A stretch of 64,000 bases of DNA from Pleurotus ostreatus/Saccharomyces cerevisiae fusant. Its lineage: Eukaryota > Opisthokonta. Below, one piece after another: positions 11,099-22,976 of the stretch (position 1 is the first letter of the stretch; each line of letters opens with the position of its first letter). The notes under the pieces are model-generated. The model had not been told where the DNA came from. It saw nothing but the letters and a program-made list of their open reading frames with translations, and did not search any database. The position numbers and the translations under genes are program-made. The DNA lies in assembly GCA_024196135.1 (NCBI GenBank), contig JAMQCK010000001.1, positions 496,001 to 560,000 of the forward strand, read 5' to 3'.

Positions 11099-11986
11099 AT
11101 GGCTTCACCCACGATATCCGAGCCAACAACTGGCCCCCAGCCCGCGAACGGCACCTCCCAGACCAAGGATGGATGGTCCGCTGCCCTGTACGGAAAGGCC
11201 GCCAACTTCGTGTACTCCTCCGCCTTCACCAGCCCCGTCATGAACTTCCTCGATCCCAAGCCCAGCGAGCGCATCCTCGACCTCGGCTGCGGCACCGGCG
11301 AGCTGACCGCGACCCTCGCGCGCGCCGTCGGGCCCAAAGGCTACGTCCTGGGCGTCGACGCGAGTGCAAATATGGTGGATAAGGCGATAGAGGTGCTGGC
11401 GGCTAGCCGAGCAGAGACCTCGAACGCAGCGATGGCGCCCGTTGACTTCCTCGTTGCCGATGCGCAAGCGCTACAGCTGTTGCCAGAACAAGCGGGCACC
11501 TTCGATGCCGTCTTCAGCAACGCGACGCTCCACTGGTGTTCGAGGGACCCCCTCGGAGCGCTGCAGTCCGCAGCTCGCGCCCTACGTCCCGGCGGGCGGT
11601 TTGCGGCGGAGATGGGCGGGATGGGCAACTGCATTGGCGTCCGAGCGGCAATCCATGCTGCGCTCCGACGTCGAGGGCGCAATCCAGCTGTAGTAGACCC
11701 TTGGTTCTTCCCCTCGGTAGAGGAATATAGCACCCTACTCAGCCGCGCGGGCTTCACCATCCGGGAGATCAACCTCGTCCCACGAGTGACGCTGCTGCCG
11801 GAAGGCCTCGCTGGGTGGTTGCGGATGTTTGCGAAGCATTCGTTCATGGGCGATCTGGACGATGCGGAAGCAGAGGAGGTCATCGCGGAGGTTGCAGAGG
11901 CGATGTCAGTGGATTGCCAGGATAGGGAGGGGCGTTGGTCAATGATGTATGTAAGATTGAGATTTTTGGCAGCGAAGGAGGAATGA
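11099..11986 (+). CDS. SAM-dependent class I methyltransferase, 295 aa
   Basis: A single exon. Motif I is ILDLGCGTGELTATL (about 59-73), the acidic end of beta-2 is GVDASANM, motif IV lies around FDAVFSNATLHW and the post-motif is LRPGGRF. The order and length match the trans-aconitate 2-methyltransferase/UbiE-like group of small-molecule methyltransferases. The substrate cannot be told from sequence. The frame is open back to 10865 with another ATG, but residues before 11099 are Arg/Ser-rich and unlike a domain, so 11099 is preferred. No targeting signal is visible. Confidence 0.85.
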   Translation: MASPTISEPTTGPQPANGTSQTKDGWSAALYGKAANFVYSSAFTSPVMNFLDPKPSERILDLGCGTGELTATLARAVGPKGYVLGVDASANMVDKAIEVLAASRAETSNAAMAPVDFLVADAQALQLLPEQAGTFDAVFSNATLHWCSRDPLGALQSAARALRPGGRFAAEMGGMGNCIGVRAAIHAALRRRGRNPAVVDPWFFPSVEEYSTLLSRAGFTIREINLVPRVTLLPEGLAGWLRMFAKHSFMGDLDDAEAEEVIAEVAEAMSVDCQDREGRWSMMYVRLRFLAAKEE

Positions 11987-12629
11987 GAGGGCAGCGCGGG
12001 TGTAATGAGTTAGCAGCTAGCCGTACCAGGTTATGGATACAAAACGAATCCAGAATTTCGAGCTTCTTTTCCTGCAGCTTCGCCTGGCATATTGGGGGCC
12101 AGGAAATTGGGACATGGCCTTGAGAGAAAATCATTAAGTAGCGCCTTTTGATGCGGAGACTGTCGCGAATGTAAGACCAGAAGTATTACTGGCTTCGACG
12201 ACGGTGGTCGGGACGATGGTGGTCGGGATCAAGATGTGTTTACGTTTGTTGGTCCCAATGGCGGAACCGAGCGCACGTGACACCACTCTCCTTTGCTGCG
12301 GCGCAATGTTGGACTTTGCCAAACACATTTCTCGAATAGATAAGTGCGATACCTGTAGAGAGATACGATAGTAGATGTAGAAGTGGCAAGATTCCGTTGA
12401 AGATCAATACATATGTACAGCAGGCCACAAATGTGGATACCGAACCATGCGCGTCAGCCCTAGCATGGCCACAAAATGGCGGTACACCTGGACCTACATA
12501 CCTCAGTACAAGTCCTACAGCCTGATTCACAGTTTTCTTCCGTGATCTCGCGGGGAGTTCACGATCAAAGTGTGACTTGGCGTGACCTCCGGAAACCCCA
12601 GGCCAAGTCTGGTTCACCGTTCACAAGCC

Positions 12630-13047
12630 ATGCTCGCGCGCGCCAATTGCGCTAAGTCCCTGCCGGCGACCTCACCTACCACCGTCGTACACCCCTCACC
12701 CTCTCTTCGCGCCTTTTCGGCCTCAAGCGAATCTTCTACGCAGGCATCACGATTGCCGAACAGTGGCTGGCGACGCGTCCAGAGGATCTGTAGGAGGGCT
12801 ACAGGTGCGTGCTCCAGCGTCGCCCTCATATTACAACTAACATTGCTTTACATGTCCGCGCGTCACCCTAGCGCGGGCGATGCGTCATTGTAACACGCGG
12901 CCGCCCATACCCTCGCCCCCTCATATTCGCCCTCAAGAACATCTGGGGCCTCCCAGGGCTTCATTTGCGGTCTGCGAGCCTCCTCCCCCCACCTTGCACG
13001 CCCCAAATTTCCGGCTCGCCCGTCAAGTAGCCATTGCGAGATCCTAG
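12630..13047 (+). CDS. Doubtful small gene, possible mitochondrial presequence, 116 aa
   Basis: Exons 12630-12804 and 12872-13047 join in frame over a 67-nt intron with GTGCGT donor, a CTAAC branch-like site and a CTAG acceptor. The N-terminus (MLARANCAK, then RAFSASSES) looks like a mitochondrial presequence with an R-rich, Ser-rich cleavage region. The rest is Pro/Arg-rich and unrecognised. Another frame of exon 1 also looks coding-like (RLFGLKRIFYAGITIAEQWL), so the reading is unsure. Composition alone could produce this. Confidence 0.25.
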
Positions 13048-13847
13048 TTCTTGACCTCCCATGCGCGGACTTGCCCACGCGGGCGAGTTCTCGTGCTACT
13101 GGCGAAGGAATCAGCTGGGAGTCGCTTAGCGGTCGCCCCCTCTGCGGCGCTCTAGGCAGGTCCTGAGCCAGGCTAGCGCGAGGTCATGGTCACGCACTCC
13201 GCGCCCACCCTCAGCAGTATAGCACGCAGTGTGGACCCAAAGAGGGTGGGAAGGATGGCAAGGATAAAGTTGGAGGCGGCGGCGCGAGGATGAGAGCCAG
13301 GGGACGCTACAGCGGGAGAGACGAGCCAACGCGCAAGGGGAGAGGCAGTGGAGGATGATGATGGCCGCGAGGGTAGGAAGTGCAGCGCAATGAGCGCGGA
13401 CGCGAGCTCTCTGCAAGCATCCCCTCCTGCAACTGCACCCTACGCGCTCAGTTCCATAGGGCCCCACCCTTGTCTCGACACGCAGAGTGCATGCCGCGCC
13501 CTCACCCCTACCCCTACTCGGCTCCTACGCCCAGTGCAGTGTTCGGGTGTGTTCGACGTGCGACTGCGCGCCCACGGTTGGGTGCGTATGCCCCACACGA
13601 GATGTGCTGATGCTATGCCGCTTTTTTTTACCTCTTCTATCCTTTCTTTCCTTGTAGTTACATTAGATAGATAATGAATATATCGCTTTCTTCATCATTG
13701 TGCGCTTTCGGGGGTCGCTGGACAGTGCGCGCGCACACGACAAGACCTTCCCACGGAGATTCGAACGGAATCGAACCCCTCCCTCGGCAGGTGCCGCGAC
13801 AAGTCCCGTTCGGCGCGCCGACTTCTCGCGTCTAAGCGTCGTTTCCG
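13048..13847. other. Intergenic, no gene supported
   Basis: GC-rich DNA with a poly-T run near 13620. Open frames on both strands are Arg/Ser/Pro-rich and lack domain character. Confidence 0.45.
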
Positions 13848-14000
13848 CGCCAAAAAGTGTGAACCAAAATGTGAATGCGCCCGTCGAAACTGTGAATTGA
13901 TCCCGACTTTTCTGTGAATCGAGCGTGACGCGGGCCAAAAAGTGTGAATCGGCGGGGACTTGTCGCCGCTTGGACCGGCCGAAATCGTGATCGGTTCACA
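13848..14000. repeat. Clustered TGTGAA repeats
   Basis: GCCAAAAAGTGTGAA occurs twice (about 13849-13863 and 13934-13948). Further TGTGAA words lie at about 13870, 13889 and 13912, and an inverted copy (TTCACA) near 13995. This dense short-repeat layout resembles the subterminal region of some DNA transposons. The block abuts the 3' end of the gene fragment at 13994-14659. No terminal inverted repeat or target duplication was found. Confidence 0.45.
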
Positions 14001-14659
14001 GTTTCGGCGATCGAGTCACAATACTTCGCGTAAGACCCTCTGTACAACAAGACATAAACTGGTACTTCCGGGACCTCCGAGTCAAGATCTCGCACTACAA
14101 CAACATCGGATATGCGATGCTTCAATTCCATGTTCCTGTCCGCCGTCGTCTGCTCCTTCCATCGCGTCGATTTCACCACGCCCAGCTTAAGAACTCAAAG
14201 ATCGCTGGGCCAGACAAGAAGGGCCTCGCACTTTCCATTCCCCTCGGGAAGACGAGTTTTTTCGCCTTCAGGGCATCTAGATCTGCATCAAGCGCCTCCT
14301 CGCCCATGGGGAATACGAGGACGGCAGCGTCCATATAGAATGCCGGATCGAGCTCTGGAAGACAGTGCGCCATGCAAGCCAAGTCACCGTCTAGACGGGC
14401 CAAGTCAGAAACGGCTTTAGCCCTGCCGTCGATGTGGAGGTTGTTGGTAAAGTGCCCATAGCGCTCGAAGTAGAGCCATTGGACCTTTCTGTAGTCGAAC
14501 ATGTAGCCCTTGACGTAGACCTGTGAACGGGTGTGAGGCAAGAATGGTATTGACAAAATTTGTGACGCACCATGGCCGAGCGCTTCACAAGGATCAAGGT
14601 TGCGGAAGAAGGAGACGTGGGAAGACCACTAGACGCCGTAGAAGCACGGAGGTCACGAT
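13994..14659 (-). pseudogene. Truncated unknown gene fragment
   Basis: Three minus-strand coding blocks join in frame: about 14659-14570, 14520-14177 and 14135 to about 13994, over introns of 49 and 41 nt. The middle block is clearly protein-like (GYMFDYRKVQWLYFERYGHF, then HIDGRAKAVSDLARLDGDLA), and the last contains VYVLLYRGSYAKYCDSIAE. No start codon or natural stop is evident; the frame runs into the TGTGAA repeat block. The gene looks cut at both ends, by DBP4 on one side and the repeat on the other. I do not recognise the family. Confidence 0.4.
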
Positions 14660-14778
14660 ACTGCAAACACCGACCTATCACAGGCGGTGATAGAGTAGCA
14701 TAGCAACCGATGCAGCGTACATGTTGTAAGCAAGAGAATGACGCGAAACCTATGCACAATACTCCTGGCCTGCCCGGG

Positions 14779-17426
14779 CTACCTACGACTCCGCAGTAAT
14801 TGCAGCGCTAGCGCCTCATCATCCTCCAACTCGTCACGTTCCGCGACTGCCCTTCGTCGTTTCGCAGGCGGCGGCGGCGCTACCTCGTCCTCGTCCTCAT
14901 CACCGCTGGGCAGATCAAAGTCCGGCGACACGTAGCCCGCATCCTCCGCCGGCGCCACCACCGCCAGCCCCTCCGCCGCCATCATCTCCCGTTCGCGCTC
15001 CTTCCTCTTGCGCTTCTTCTCCCTCTTCTTCTCCTTCGCCTCCTCCCTGTCCACCACGTCCGTCTTCTGCATCCGCTCCCTTTCGCCCTCCGCGAATTTC
15101 GCGCCCTCCCGGATCGCGCCCTCCAGCCCGCCCTTCTCCCTGAACCACTCCTCGCCGTTCGCGAGCTCGTACAGCTCGTGCTCGCGGCCCTCGTCGTCGA
15201 ACACGAGCTTGCGGCCGAGGCCGTTCTCGAGGAGTGCGCGCCCGGTGCGGCTCATCTTCGCCTTTTTCTTCGCGGAGAGGTTTTCTTGTTTGGCTTGCGC
15301 AAAGGTTTTCGGCAGGTCGTCGTCGGGGTCGGGAAGGTCGTGGTCGGCGCGGGCGAGGGTGATGAAGTCGTCTTCGGAGCCTGAGCCGTCGTCGTCGCGC
15401 TCGACCATCTTCGAATAGTGCGTTGACAGGATGTCCTGGTTCTTGCGCTCGAACATGCGGTCGTATTTGGTGCGCACTTCTCCAGGCTGTACAGAATGCG
15501 TAAGCATATGCGCATGTAAATGTCGACGCTCTAGCTACCTTGCGTTTGGGCTTGGACGAAGACTCTGCCTCCGCCTCAGCCTCTTCGTCACTTGACGAAT
15601 GCACTTCAGCGTCTTCTGCGTCGCTATCTTCCTCGGATGAGCTGACTGCAGCTGATGACTGCGCGGCTGCTACTGCCCGTGACGCGTTCTTCTTCTGCTT
15701 CGCCAGCTCCTTGCTCAGGAACTTGATCTTCGGCGTACCCGGAAGACCCAAAGACTCTGCGTACCGGTCCACGGGCAGCTGGTCGACCTTAAAGATAGAC
15801 TTGTCCTTGTGCAAGTATACCGAACGCAGATATGACACAAATGCCTAACAAAGTCCAGTTGATTAGTGGAAGCATAGGGGCAACGAGAGGGATGAACTCA
15901 CCCTCTGGCCGAGGTACTTGATCTCCGGCTCCTGGAACGCGAGCTTCTGCAGCTGGTTCTCAATATTCTGCGTTTTGCTCGGGCGTATCTTGATCTTCTT
16001 GATGTCGATATCCCGCTTCGCAAACGCCGCTAGCATACCCTCCTCCTCACTCGGCATTAGGAACAGCAGCCCCTTCCCTTTGCTCTCGTACCGCGCCGTC
16101 CGACCCACGCGGTGAATATACGTCTCCACATCCTCCGGCGCATCCAGCTGCAGCACCCAGTCCACCGCCGGGAAGTCAAGGCCCCTCGCGGCGATATCCG
16201 TCGCGAACAGCACAACGTGCGACATCTTCGTAAACCGATCGTACATCGCCAGCCGCGTCATCTGCTTCTGCTTCCCGTGCAGGTGCAGCAGCGAGACGCC
16301 GGGCTGCATCTTGCAGAAGGTCTCGTAGACGAAGCGGACCTGCTTACAGCTAGAGAGGAAGACGAGGGTCTTGCTCTGGAGGTGCGTCTTGATGAAGGAC
16401 CAGAGCAGGTCGAGCTTCTGGTCGAGCGTGCAGATGGCGTAGTGCTGCTCGAGGTTCTTGGGCGTGGTAGCGGTGTGGGATTCCTCGGCCTCTTTGGTGG
16501 CGATGAAGGCGGGGTCGGTGAGACTCAAGCGTGCGAGGTCGGAGACGGAGTCGGTCTGGGTGGCGGAGAAGAGGAGGGTTTGCCGTGACTTGGGTAGATG
16601 TTGAAGGAGAGCGGAAAGGGTCTTCGCAAAGCCCATATCGAGGATGCGATCCGCCTCATCGAGGACGAGGACTTGGAGATTGTCGCACTCGAAGCCGTAG
16701 GTTTGGTCCATGTGCTGAAGCAAGCGGCCAGGAGTCGCGACAAGGATGTTCATGCGCACTAGTCGGTCACGCTCGTCCTTCAGGTTCTTCCCTCCGATGA
16801 CAAGGCCAGCAGAGAACGAGTGGAAAGGGCCTATTGAGCGCAGGACTTCGAATATTTGGACTGCCTGCAGAGCATAAGATCTTCATGGGGGGTCAAAAGA
16901 ATGAGCGTGACGCACTAGCTCGCGCGTAGGTGAGATGATGAGCGCTCCCAAGCCATCTGCGGGACCCCATTTCCATCGATACAGGATCTCCAGCACGGGT
17001 ATGAGGAATGCTAGCGTTTTCCCACTTCCTGTCCGAGCAGCGCCAAGCACGTCCTTCCCCTTCAGAGATACAGGGAGACTCTTGGCTTGTATATCGGTCA
17101 TGTTGACGAATGCGGCTTTCTTCAGTCCTGCGAATCGTCGTAAGTCCAGAAGGGCGCTAATGGACGAGCACGACTACATACCTCGCTTCGTTGCTTGTGA
17201 GATGGGCAGGTCCGAGAACAGCTTCAAGTCATCTGGAGGGTCCTAAATCAACGCTCAATATCAGAATATGTGAGAGGCGTTATGAGCGCACATATTCCAT
17301 CGCCTGTCTATCGAGGTTCGCGATCATCTGCTTCTCCGTCTCCTTGCGCGCCTTAGCGGGCTTGGGTTTGTCCTTCGCATTGCGCGATTTTCGTTTGCGT
17401 GGGTCAGAGGGACCAGCAGCGGCCAT
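14779..17426 (-). CDS. DBP4: DEAD-box ATP-dependent RNA helicase Dbp4 (Hca4), 794 aa
   Basis: Six exons: 17426-17292, 17242-17182, 17127-16916, 16864-15902, 15844-15539 and 15486-14779. Helicase motifs are complete: AARTGSGKT (about 95-103), PTREL, VATPGR, DEAD (205-208), SAT (236-238), ARGLDF and HRVGRTAR (387-394). The C-terminus has the long acidic and Lys-rich extension typical of Dbp4, and the length is close to yeast Dbp4 (770 aa). The protein acts in nucleolar pre-rRNA processing for the small ribosomal subunit, releasing U14 snoRNA. The alternating [13 protein letters not shown] region is probably a coiled or RNA-binding helix. All catalytic residues are present. Confidence 0.95.
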
Positions 17427-18009
17427 GTTGACTGACGAGGACAGGAAAGGGGGAGGGAATGGAGACGAGGGGAAGGGGAACAGGTGATCAAAACTTTTGA
17501 TCGAAAAGTACAATGGCGGAGGCTTTCCCACGCGACTATCTCCATGATCTTGAGTTCGTCACTCATGTTCTCAACAAGACTCACTGTGATTAATGGCGCA
17601 TGTGCAAGTCACCATAGGCCTCCAAGTCATCGGTATCCCGTACGACGCTCATAAGGCTCCGAATGAAGGGCAGGCACGCTCCGTCAGCAGCGGGTGAGCG
17701 GGATCAGCCTCTAGACTGCAGTCATGCGGAAGCGCACAGCAATAAATGGGTCGATAAGCAACAGGGCAGCGCGAGCAAACGCTTTCCAAGCTTCTTCCAA
17801 GCCCTTTCCTCCTCATCCCAGTGCCACAGCCTTCGCTGTTGCTGCAGCTGCGCCACTCCGCAGCGCCGACCGCCTGGCTAACACGCACCCGGCGCCTCGA
17901 TCATCAATACGCGACGATCATTGCATAACCGGCCTGCCTGTGCCTTCTCTTTCTCCAGCCCCCATCCGCGCCCCCACACGTACCTTGACTTCACCCTTCT
18001 ACTTTCGCC
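17427..18009. other. Divergent intergenic region
   Basis: Separates the DBP4 start (minus) from the gene at 18010 (plus). It probably holds both promoters. No conserved box was recognised. Confidence 0.5.
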
Positions 18010-18992
18010 ATGGTTCGCAATCAGTTCTACGATGTGCGTGTCGCTCTGCTCGCAACGTCGATCTCACTGACAGCGAGCTCATCAGGACCCGACCTCGCTG
18101 CCTAGCGGCGTGCAGCGCATCGCGTACGACTCAGACTCTGGGCGGTACACGTTCCGGGACGAACAGGGACGCATCTACTTGGGCAACCCCGGCGAAGGGT
18201 ACACCGCGTATGAGAACTCCGTCACTGCGAAGGAGACGCGCCCCATGTTCAATTCAGGTTGGTCGTGCGCGCGGTCGTGTGCATGCTTGTCGCTGATCAT
18301 ATCTTCCTTCCTCCCGTCCTCTCCTCTCCCGTCTGCTCTCACCGCACCATCTTTCGACCCATCTACCAGAGGACTTCCACGAATACAACCCCGAGCACTC
18401 CAAGCTCAAAAGCTTCAGCGATATCCTCCCCTCCTCCGCCGTCACCGCCGCCACCCCCGTCGACGACCACCGCCAGAAGCACAACCGCAGCCCGTCCAAG
18501 CTCGCCAGTGTGGCGCGCAAGCTGACCATGAAGAAGCCCAAGGACTCCCCGCGCAAGCGGCAGGAGATGTCCCCGACGAAGGGCATGCCACGCATGCACG
18601 ACGTCGTCCGCGACGCGATGTCAAGGGAAGACATTGCCGAGCGCGAGCGCGAACGGGCGTATAGGGGCGAGCGGCCGCCTCAGAACGGGCACAGCGGGCA
18701 TCGGGGCTCGCCAAGCGGTGGTCACTCGCCGAGTGGGTATCATCATAACCAGGGCAGCTCGCACAGTCAAGGCGGGTACCCTAGCCACGGCGGCCAACCG
18801 ATGTCCAGGGGGCACACCTCCCGCGGCTCCGACGACCCCTTCTCCGACGCGAACGCGGTGGCGATCAAGACCGCGGCGGGCATGCGCGGGCCACCTCCGA
18901 AGCCCATCGACTACCCTAGGCAGGAGGAGTATGACCCTCGCGTGCACGGCGAGTACCGCAGGAGTCCCAGCCCACGCAAGTACAGGGGGTAG
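18010..18992 (+). CDS. Unknown paralogue A of a convergent pair, 272 aa
   Basis: Exons 18010-18033, 18086-18257 and 18370-18992. The first 65 residues (GVQRIAYDSDSGRYTFRDEQ, then GRIYLGNPGEGY) match the start of the gene at 19611-20773, with both introns at the same positions and phases (0 and 1). This N-terminal module looks like a small beta-strand domain. The middle is basic (SKLASVARKLTMKKPKDSP) and the end is Gly/Ser/His-rich and disordered. Similar openings occur in Agaricomycete proteins of unknown role. I assign no function. Confidence 0.75.
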
Positions 18993-19610
18993 ACATTGTA
19001 GCAATGCCCCTGCGTAGGGCGTCCTCGTGCGCGGTATCGCCATACGCGTTGCCCGTGGCCCTCAATGGACACGAACCAAACTGTAATTACTTCACATGCT
19101 CTACGCTACTGCGGGCGGTGGCCCCACTGACTGGCCGGTCCACGCTTTCCTTTCGACATATGCTTTCCTTTTTGCTTCTTGCCCTCGTTCCCGTGCGTCG
19201 CCTCCTTTCCCGCTTGCCTCTTGAGTTCTTTCTGTATGTACGATCGCCCTTTTCTCTGTAATTACTTAGCCTGCTCTCAGTCTCTTCGCAATCTATCTGT
19301 CTGTACCATTCGCACCAGAACTCCTGTCCAGCAAGTGCAACGCTAGGAGGCGTCAACATCTAGCAGAAATGTCGGTGATTCGTGCGCGCGCTGTACTCTC
19401 CAGTGTGGAAAGGGAAACGATCAAGTGCTTGCAATTGCGTTAAATTAGACGATACAAAGAGAGAGCAGTCCGGGGATTAGTATGGTACCATGGGAAAGAT
19501 AAGAGACGAGCCCGACGGATGTTGTAGGGTGATGGTGATATACAGTGGAGAAAGCATATGGACGGAACGGGTATCCAAGATATAGGATGGGCGTATGTCC
19601 CAGAGACAGA
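18993..19610. other. Convergent 3' region
   Basis: Between the stops of the paralogue pair. It holds pyrimidine-rich 3' UTR-like DNA and no gene. Confidence 0.5.
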
Positions 19611-20773
19611 TCACTGCAAAATAGGCGAACGACGCGGAGGCAGCCTCGGTGGACTGGCATCGTTCAGAGACATGCGTGTGGCGCGCGAGACGTCAGATAC
19701 ACCCGAGGTCATGGTGTTAGTCGAACGCATAGATTGCGAGCGATCAACGCTGCGGGAGTCGCCGAGGTTGAGGTTGCGCGTACGCTCCAGGTAATCCGAG
19801 TCATCCGACGCGTAGTCGAGGGAGGAGATCGTAGAGCTAATGGACTGCGTGCGCACGAGGTTCGTGTCTGAGGCTGGCCCAGAGCGAGATGAAGCACCCT
19901 GTGGCGCGCCTTCCAGCTTCCGCGAGGCGTCCGACCGCGCGCGATCCACCTGCGCTGCATCCACCTTGCCACGCTTCCCCTGCGTGGCCGACGCGCTCGA
20001 CTTGGATCGGAAGATCCCCTTCTCGTCTTTCTTGCCCCACTGCGCCTTCTGCGCCTCCCACGCCTGGTCGCTGTACGCCCACTTCCCGTCCCCGTACGGG
20101 GGTGGCGCGTCGAGCAAGCCGGACTTCGAGTCGCGCATGGATGTCTTCGAGTCCAACGACGACCTAGATCCTGCGGACGACTGGTTGCCGTAGTATTTCG
20201 GCGGACCCTTCCTCGCGGACGTGATCGAGCGGCGCAGGTTCTGCACGACGCCCTGCACTTTGGGCATCACTGTCTCGACGACGCCGGCGAGGTTCTTGTC
20301 GCGCTGCTGCTGGGACGCCTTCTTCTCGTCGGTCGGAGGAGGGGCGCTGCCGATGCGATTCGAGGGGAGGATGTCGCGGAAGCTCGAGGCGGCCTCGGCG
20401 GAGGAGCCAGAGGGCATGGGGCGATGGGTGTATTCTGGAGGTGAAAGTTAGTGATCATGTATTGAGGGGATATGTGGTTGGGGTGGAACAGTGCGAGTGA
20501 TTATAGGGAGGCGCGTACCTTCTGAGAACGCTCCTGGACGAGGCTGCTCGGGCAGGTTCGCCACTGGTGTCATGTGGCCATATTCCTCGCCTGGATTACC
20601 GACGTACTTGACGCCGTTCGCGTCGAGGAACGTGTAGCGCTTTGTGTCTGCATCGTACGCGACACGCTTGAAGCCCTCGGGGAGGCGGTAGCGGTCCTGT
20701 AAGGCTGGTCAGCACGTGTGATGTGGGCAGGTAGGAAGTGGCGCACCTCATCGAACTGTGTCCAGCGACCCAT
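19611..20773 (-). CDS. Unknown paralogue B of a convergent pair, 342 aa
   Basis: Exons 20773-20747, 20696-20519 and 20434-19611. The N-terminal 66 residues (GFKRVAYDADTKRYTFLDAN, then GVKYVGNPGEEYG) align with paralogue A, with the same intron phases. After that the two diverge. B carries VVETVMPKVQGVVQNLRRSI, a long acidic/Ser-rich stretch and a WAYSDQAWEAQKAQWGKKDE segment, and ends Pro/Arg-rich (PRLPPRRSP). The pair faces inward with 618 nt between stops, so it likely arose by an inverted local duplication. Function unknown. Confidence 0.75.
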
Positions 20774-21868
20774 TGCGATCGGATGGAGATGATGGGTGTA
20801 GATCAAGGTGGACTAGGCGACGTCAAGGGTGGTTTGACTTATGCTCGGAGGGATGTTGGTCGTGTGCAAGGCGGCCAAGGACAGAACTTAAGTAGACGAG
20901 GGCACAGCCGAAGCTTCGTCGAAGCCCCGGCTCCCGGCTGGCCCTCGGCAGTCGTCATCGTCATCGAGAGCAGGTGGCTAGCGCCAAGGGGGCCACGAGG
21001 CGGGGGAGACCGGCACTGCGGCCTTATGAGGGGAGGGACGTTTGTCGTTGTCCGACATACCCGCACCGGCTCATTTCCTCTGTTAGCCTCGCCTATTCCT
21101 CTGACTTTCTGCCGCATCTAGGTTGTGTATATGAGGCGGATGGCCGATCTCGACATCGAATACCCGATGGAGAGCATGCGCATTCTTTACGATGACAGTG
21201 GTACTCTTCCTATCCGGCAGTCCCTCACCGAATCATGACCTGGTGTTAATGTCTTTCTGCTGGCGAGAGAGACGCAGTCGTGGTTCGACCCGTCCAGTAC
21301 CGCCGTAAGGACCTGATGTGGACTCCAATTCACAGAAGGACGATGATATGACAATGAGCAAAGGGCATATATTGCGCGCCATTATGAGGCGGTATGGGAC
21401 GTGTAGATACGCGATACTGGAGGTACTCGAACAACTTGAAGTCGCTGGTCTGATCGAGATAATCGAAGGCAAAACTCTGAAAATTTTCCGTCAGTTGCGC
21501 TCTATGGTGAACACAGAGGGTGAAGGAGGGAGGGGGGGACAGAATTGCAGAAGTAGTTGGGTCCTCAGGACCGTAGTCATTAGGACTGTTGAGCTTGATA
21601 TGTGATTGGTGATCATCACGATGGCAGAGCCATGTAAAAGAAGCGAAAGGGCTCGCAAACTCACCTGACTGTACAACGGACACAGGCAGACGAGAGGAAG
21701 GGAAAATGGAGGGGAATGAGAGGAAGGAAGGGACAACGATGGCGGGAAGACAAAAGGCCCCAAGCAGAAAAACTCCGATTTTGTCGGTCCAGACTTTCCC
21801 ACGCCAAATCCGGAGGAACCGGTCCAAGCGCCGGGCTGCGTGCATCATTCACCTTCGACCTTACCGCC
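20774..21868. other. Intergenic with two weak coding signals
   Basis: A plus-strand block from about 21132 (MADLDIEYPMESMRILYDDS) could splice to a short VVRPVQYRRKDLMW block. A plus-strand frame around 21370-21490 contains LEVLEQLEVAGLIEIIEG, while the opposite strand is also open there. Neither gives a complete gene, and both may be chance or relics. The rest is the promoter region of paralogue B and SYF2. Confidence 0.3.
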
Positions 21869-22976
21869 ATGGCTTCTCCGAGTCCCCCTGCTGAAGCTGA
21901 CCCAAAACAAGGCAGCGTCGAACAAGAAGAGAATGCAGAGGGAAGCTCAGGCAATGAAAGTGGTCAAGCTGGCGACAAGGACTCCCGCGCTTCCCTTCAG
22001 GCTCGCTTCGCCGCTTTACAGAAGCGACGCACGCAATCTCAGCGCGCCAACCTGAAGTCACTTCAGGAGAGCACCCAACAGACGAGGCAGACTGCGCGCG
22101 ACGAACAGCGGCTTGCGCGACAACGGAAGCTCGTGGAGGAGTTGCGCTTGAAGGCAGAGGCGTCGGATCCGGAGGATGTGGAACGCGCCAAGAACTGGTC
22201 GTACTCCATCGAAGAGAACGATGAGTGGGAGAAGAAGTTGCGGAGGAAAAGGCGAAGGGCGGAGTACGAGTTCAATGGTGAGTGGTTGATGATTTGATAA
22301 TGGTAGGCGGAAACTAACATGGGCCACAGACGACGCAGATGCTTCACGGCGCAAGTACAAGAAGGACCTTGACTTAATCAAGCCGGACTTGACTGCCTAC
22401 CAAGAGCAGAAGGCTCAGGCACTCGCCAGCGGAAGCAGTAGCAGCGCGCTCGTGCGCAGGGACGACGGTGGCGAGGTCCGTCATCGCGCTCTACTTCCCT
22501 TCACCCACACTCATCACTTATTCAGGTCGTCCCCGCAGCCAATGAGGCGCACGATGCACTCTACCGCACAGCAAACACACTGCTATATGGTGACCACAAG
22601 CCAAGCGAGGAGGCGATCGACCGCGTTGTTGGCAAAGTCAACAGAGAGTGCGTACCAGTGGCTTCGTACCCAAGACTTTCCACTCACCCTGTTCACCAGC
22701 ATCGAGAAGAAGCAGAAGTTCCATCGCAAGCGCATCAACGAAGACGAGGGCGACATCACATATATCAACGAGCAGAACAGGGTCTTCAACAAGAAGGTGC
22801 GTGTCCAACTCCTCCACTTCATTATATTGCTTCGACTTCCAGTACCTACATGTTTGAGTTATCATATGCGAACTTTCCAATAGAACCTATGCTAATACGT
22901 CGTGCAGATTGGTCGCTTCTACGACAAGTATACGGCCGAGATCCGGGCAAGCTTCGAGCGTGGAACGGCGCTTTAG
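21869..22976 (+). CDS. SYF2: Pre-mRNA-splicing factor Syf2, 280 aa
   Basis: Exons 21869-22277, 22330-22475, 22526-22647, 22700-22796 and 22908-22976 close in frame. The SYF2 domain is clear: ARNWSYSIEEN-like AKNWSYSIEENDEWEKKLRR, then YKKDLDLIKPDLTAYQEQK, TLLYGDHKPSEEAIDRVVGK, and the end FNKKIGRFYDKYTAEIRASF. Syf2 is a component of the Prp19/NTC complex in activated spliceosomes. The N-terminus is acidic and Ser-rich, followed by a basic helix. Length fits the family. The second intron uses a GTCCGT donor. Confidence 0.93.

Noticed and set aside
12660..12793. Alternative coding frame with RLFGLKRIFYAGITIAEQWL
   Set aside because: Bounded by stops on both sides with no fitting splice partner. 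Kept only as a doubt in the entry at 12630-13047.
13741..13800. tRNA T-loop-like GGTTCGATTCC on the minus strand
   Set aside because: No matching T-stem, anticodon stem or acceptor stem could be folded by eye.
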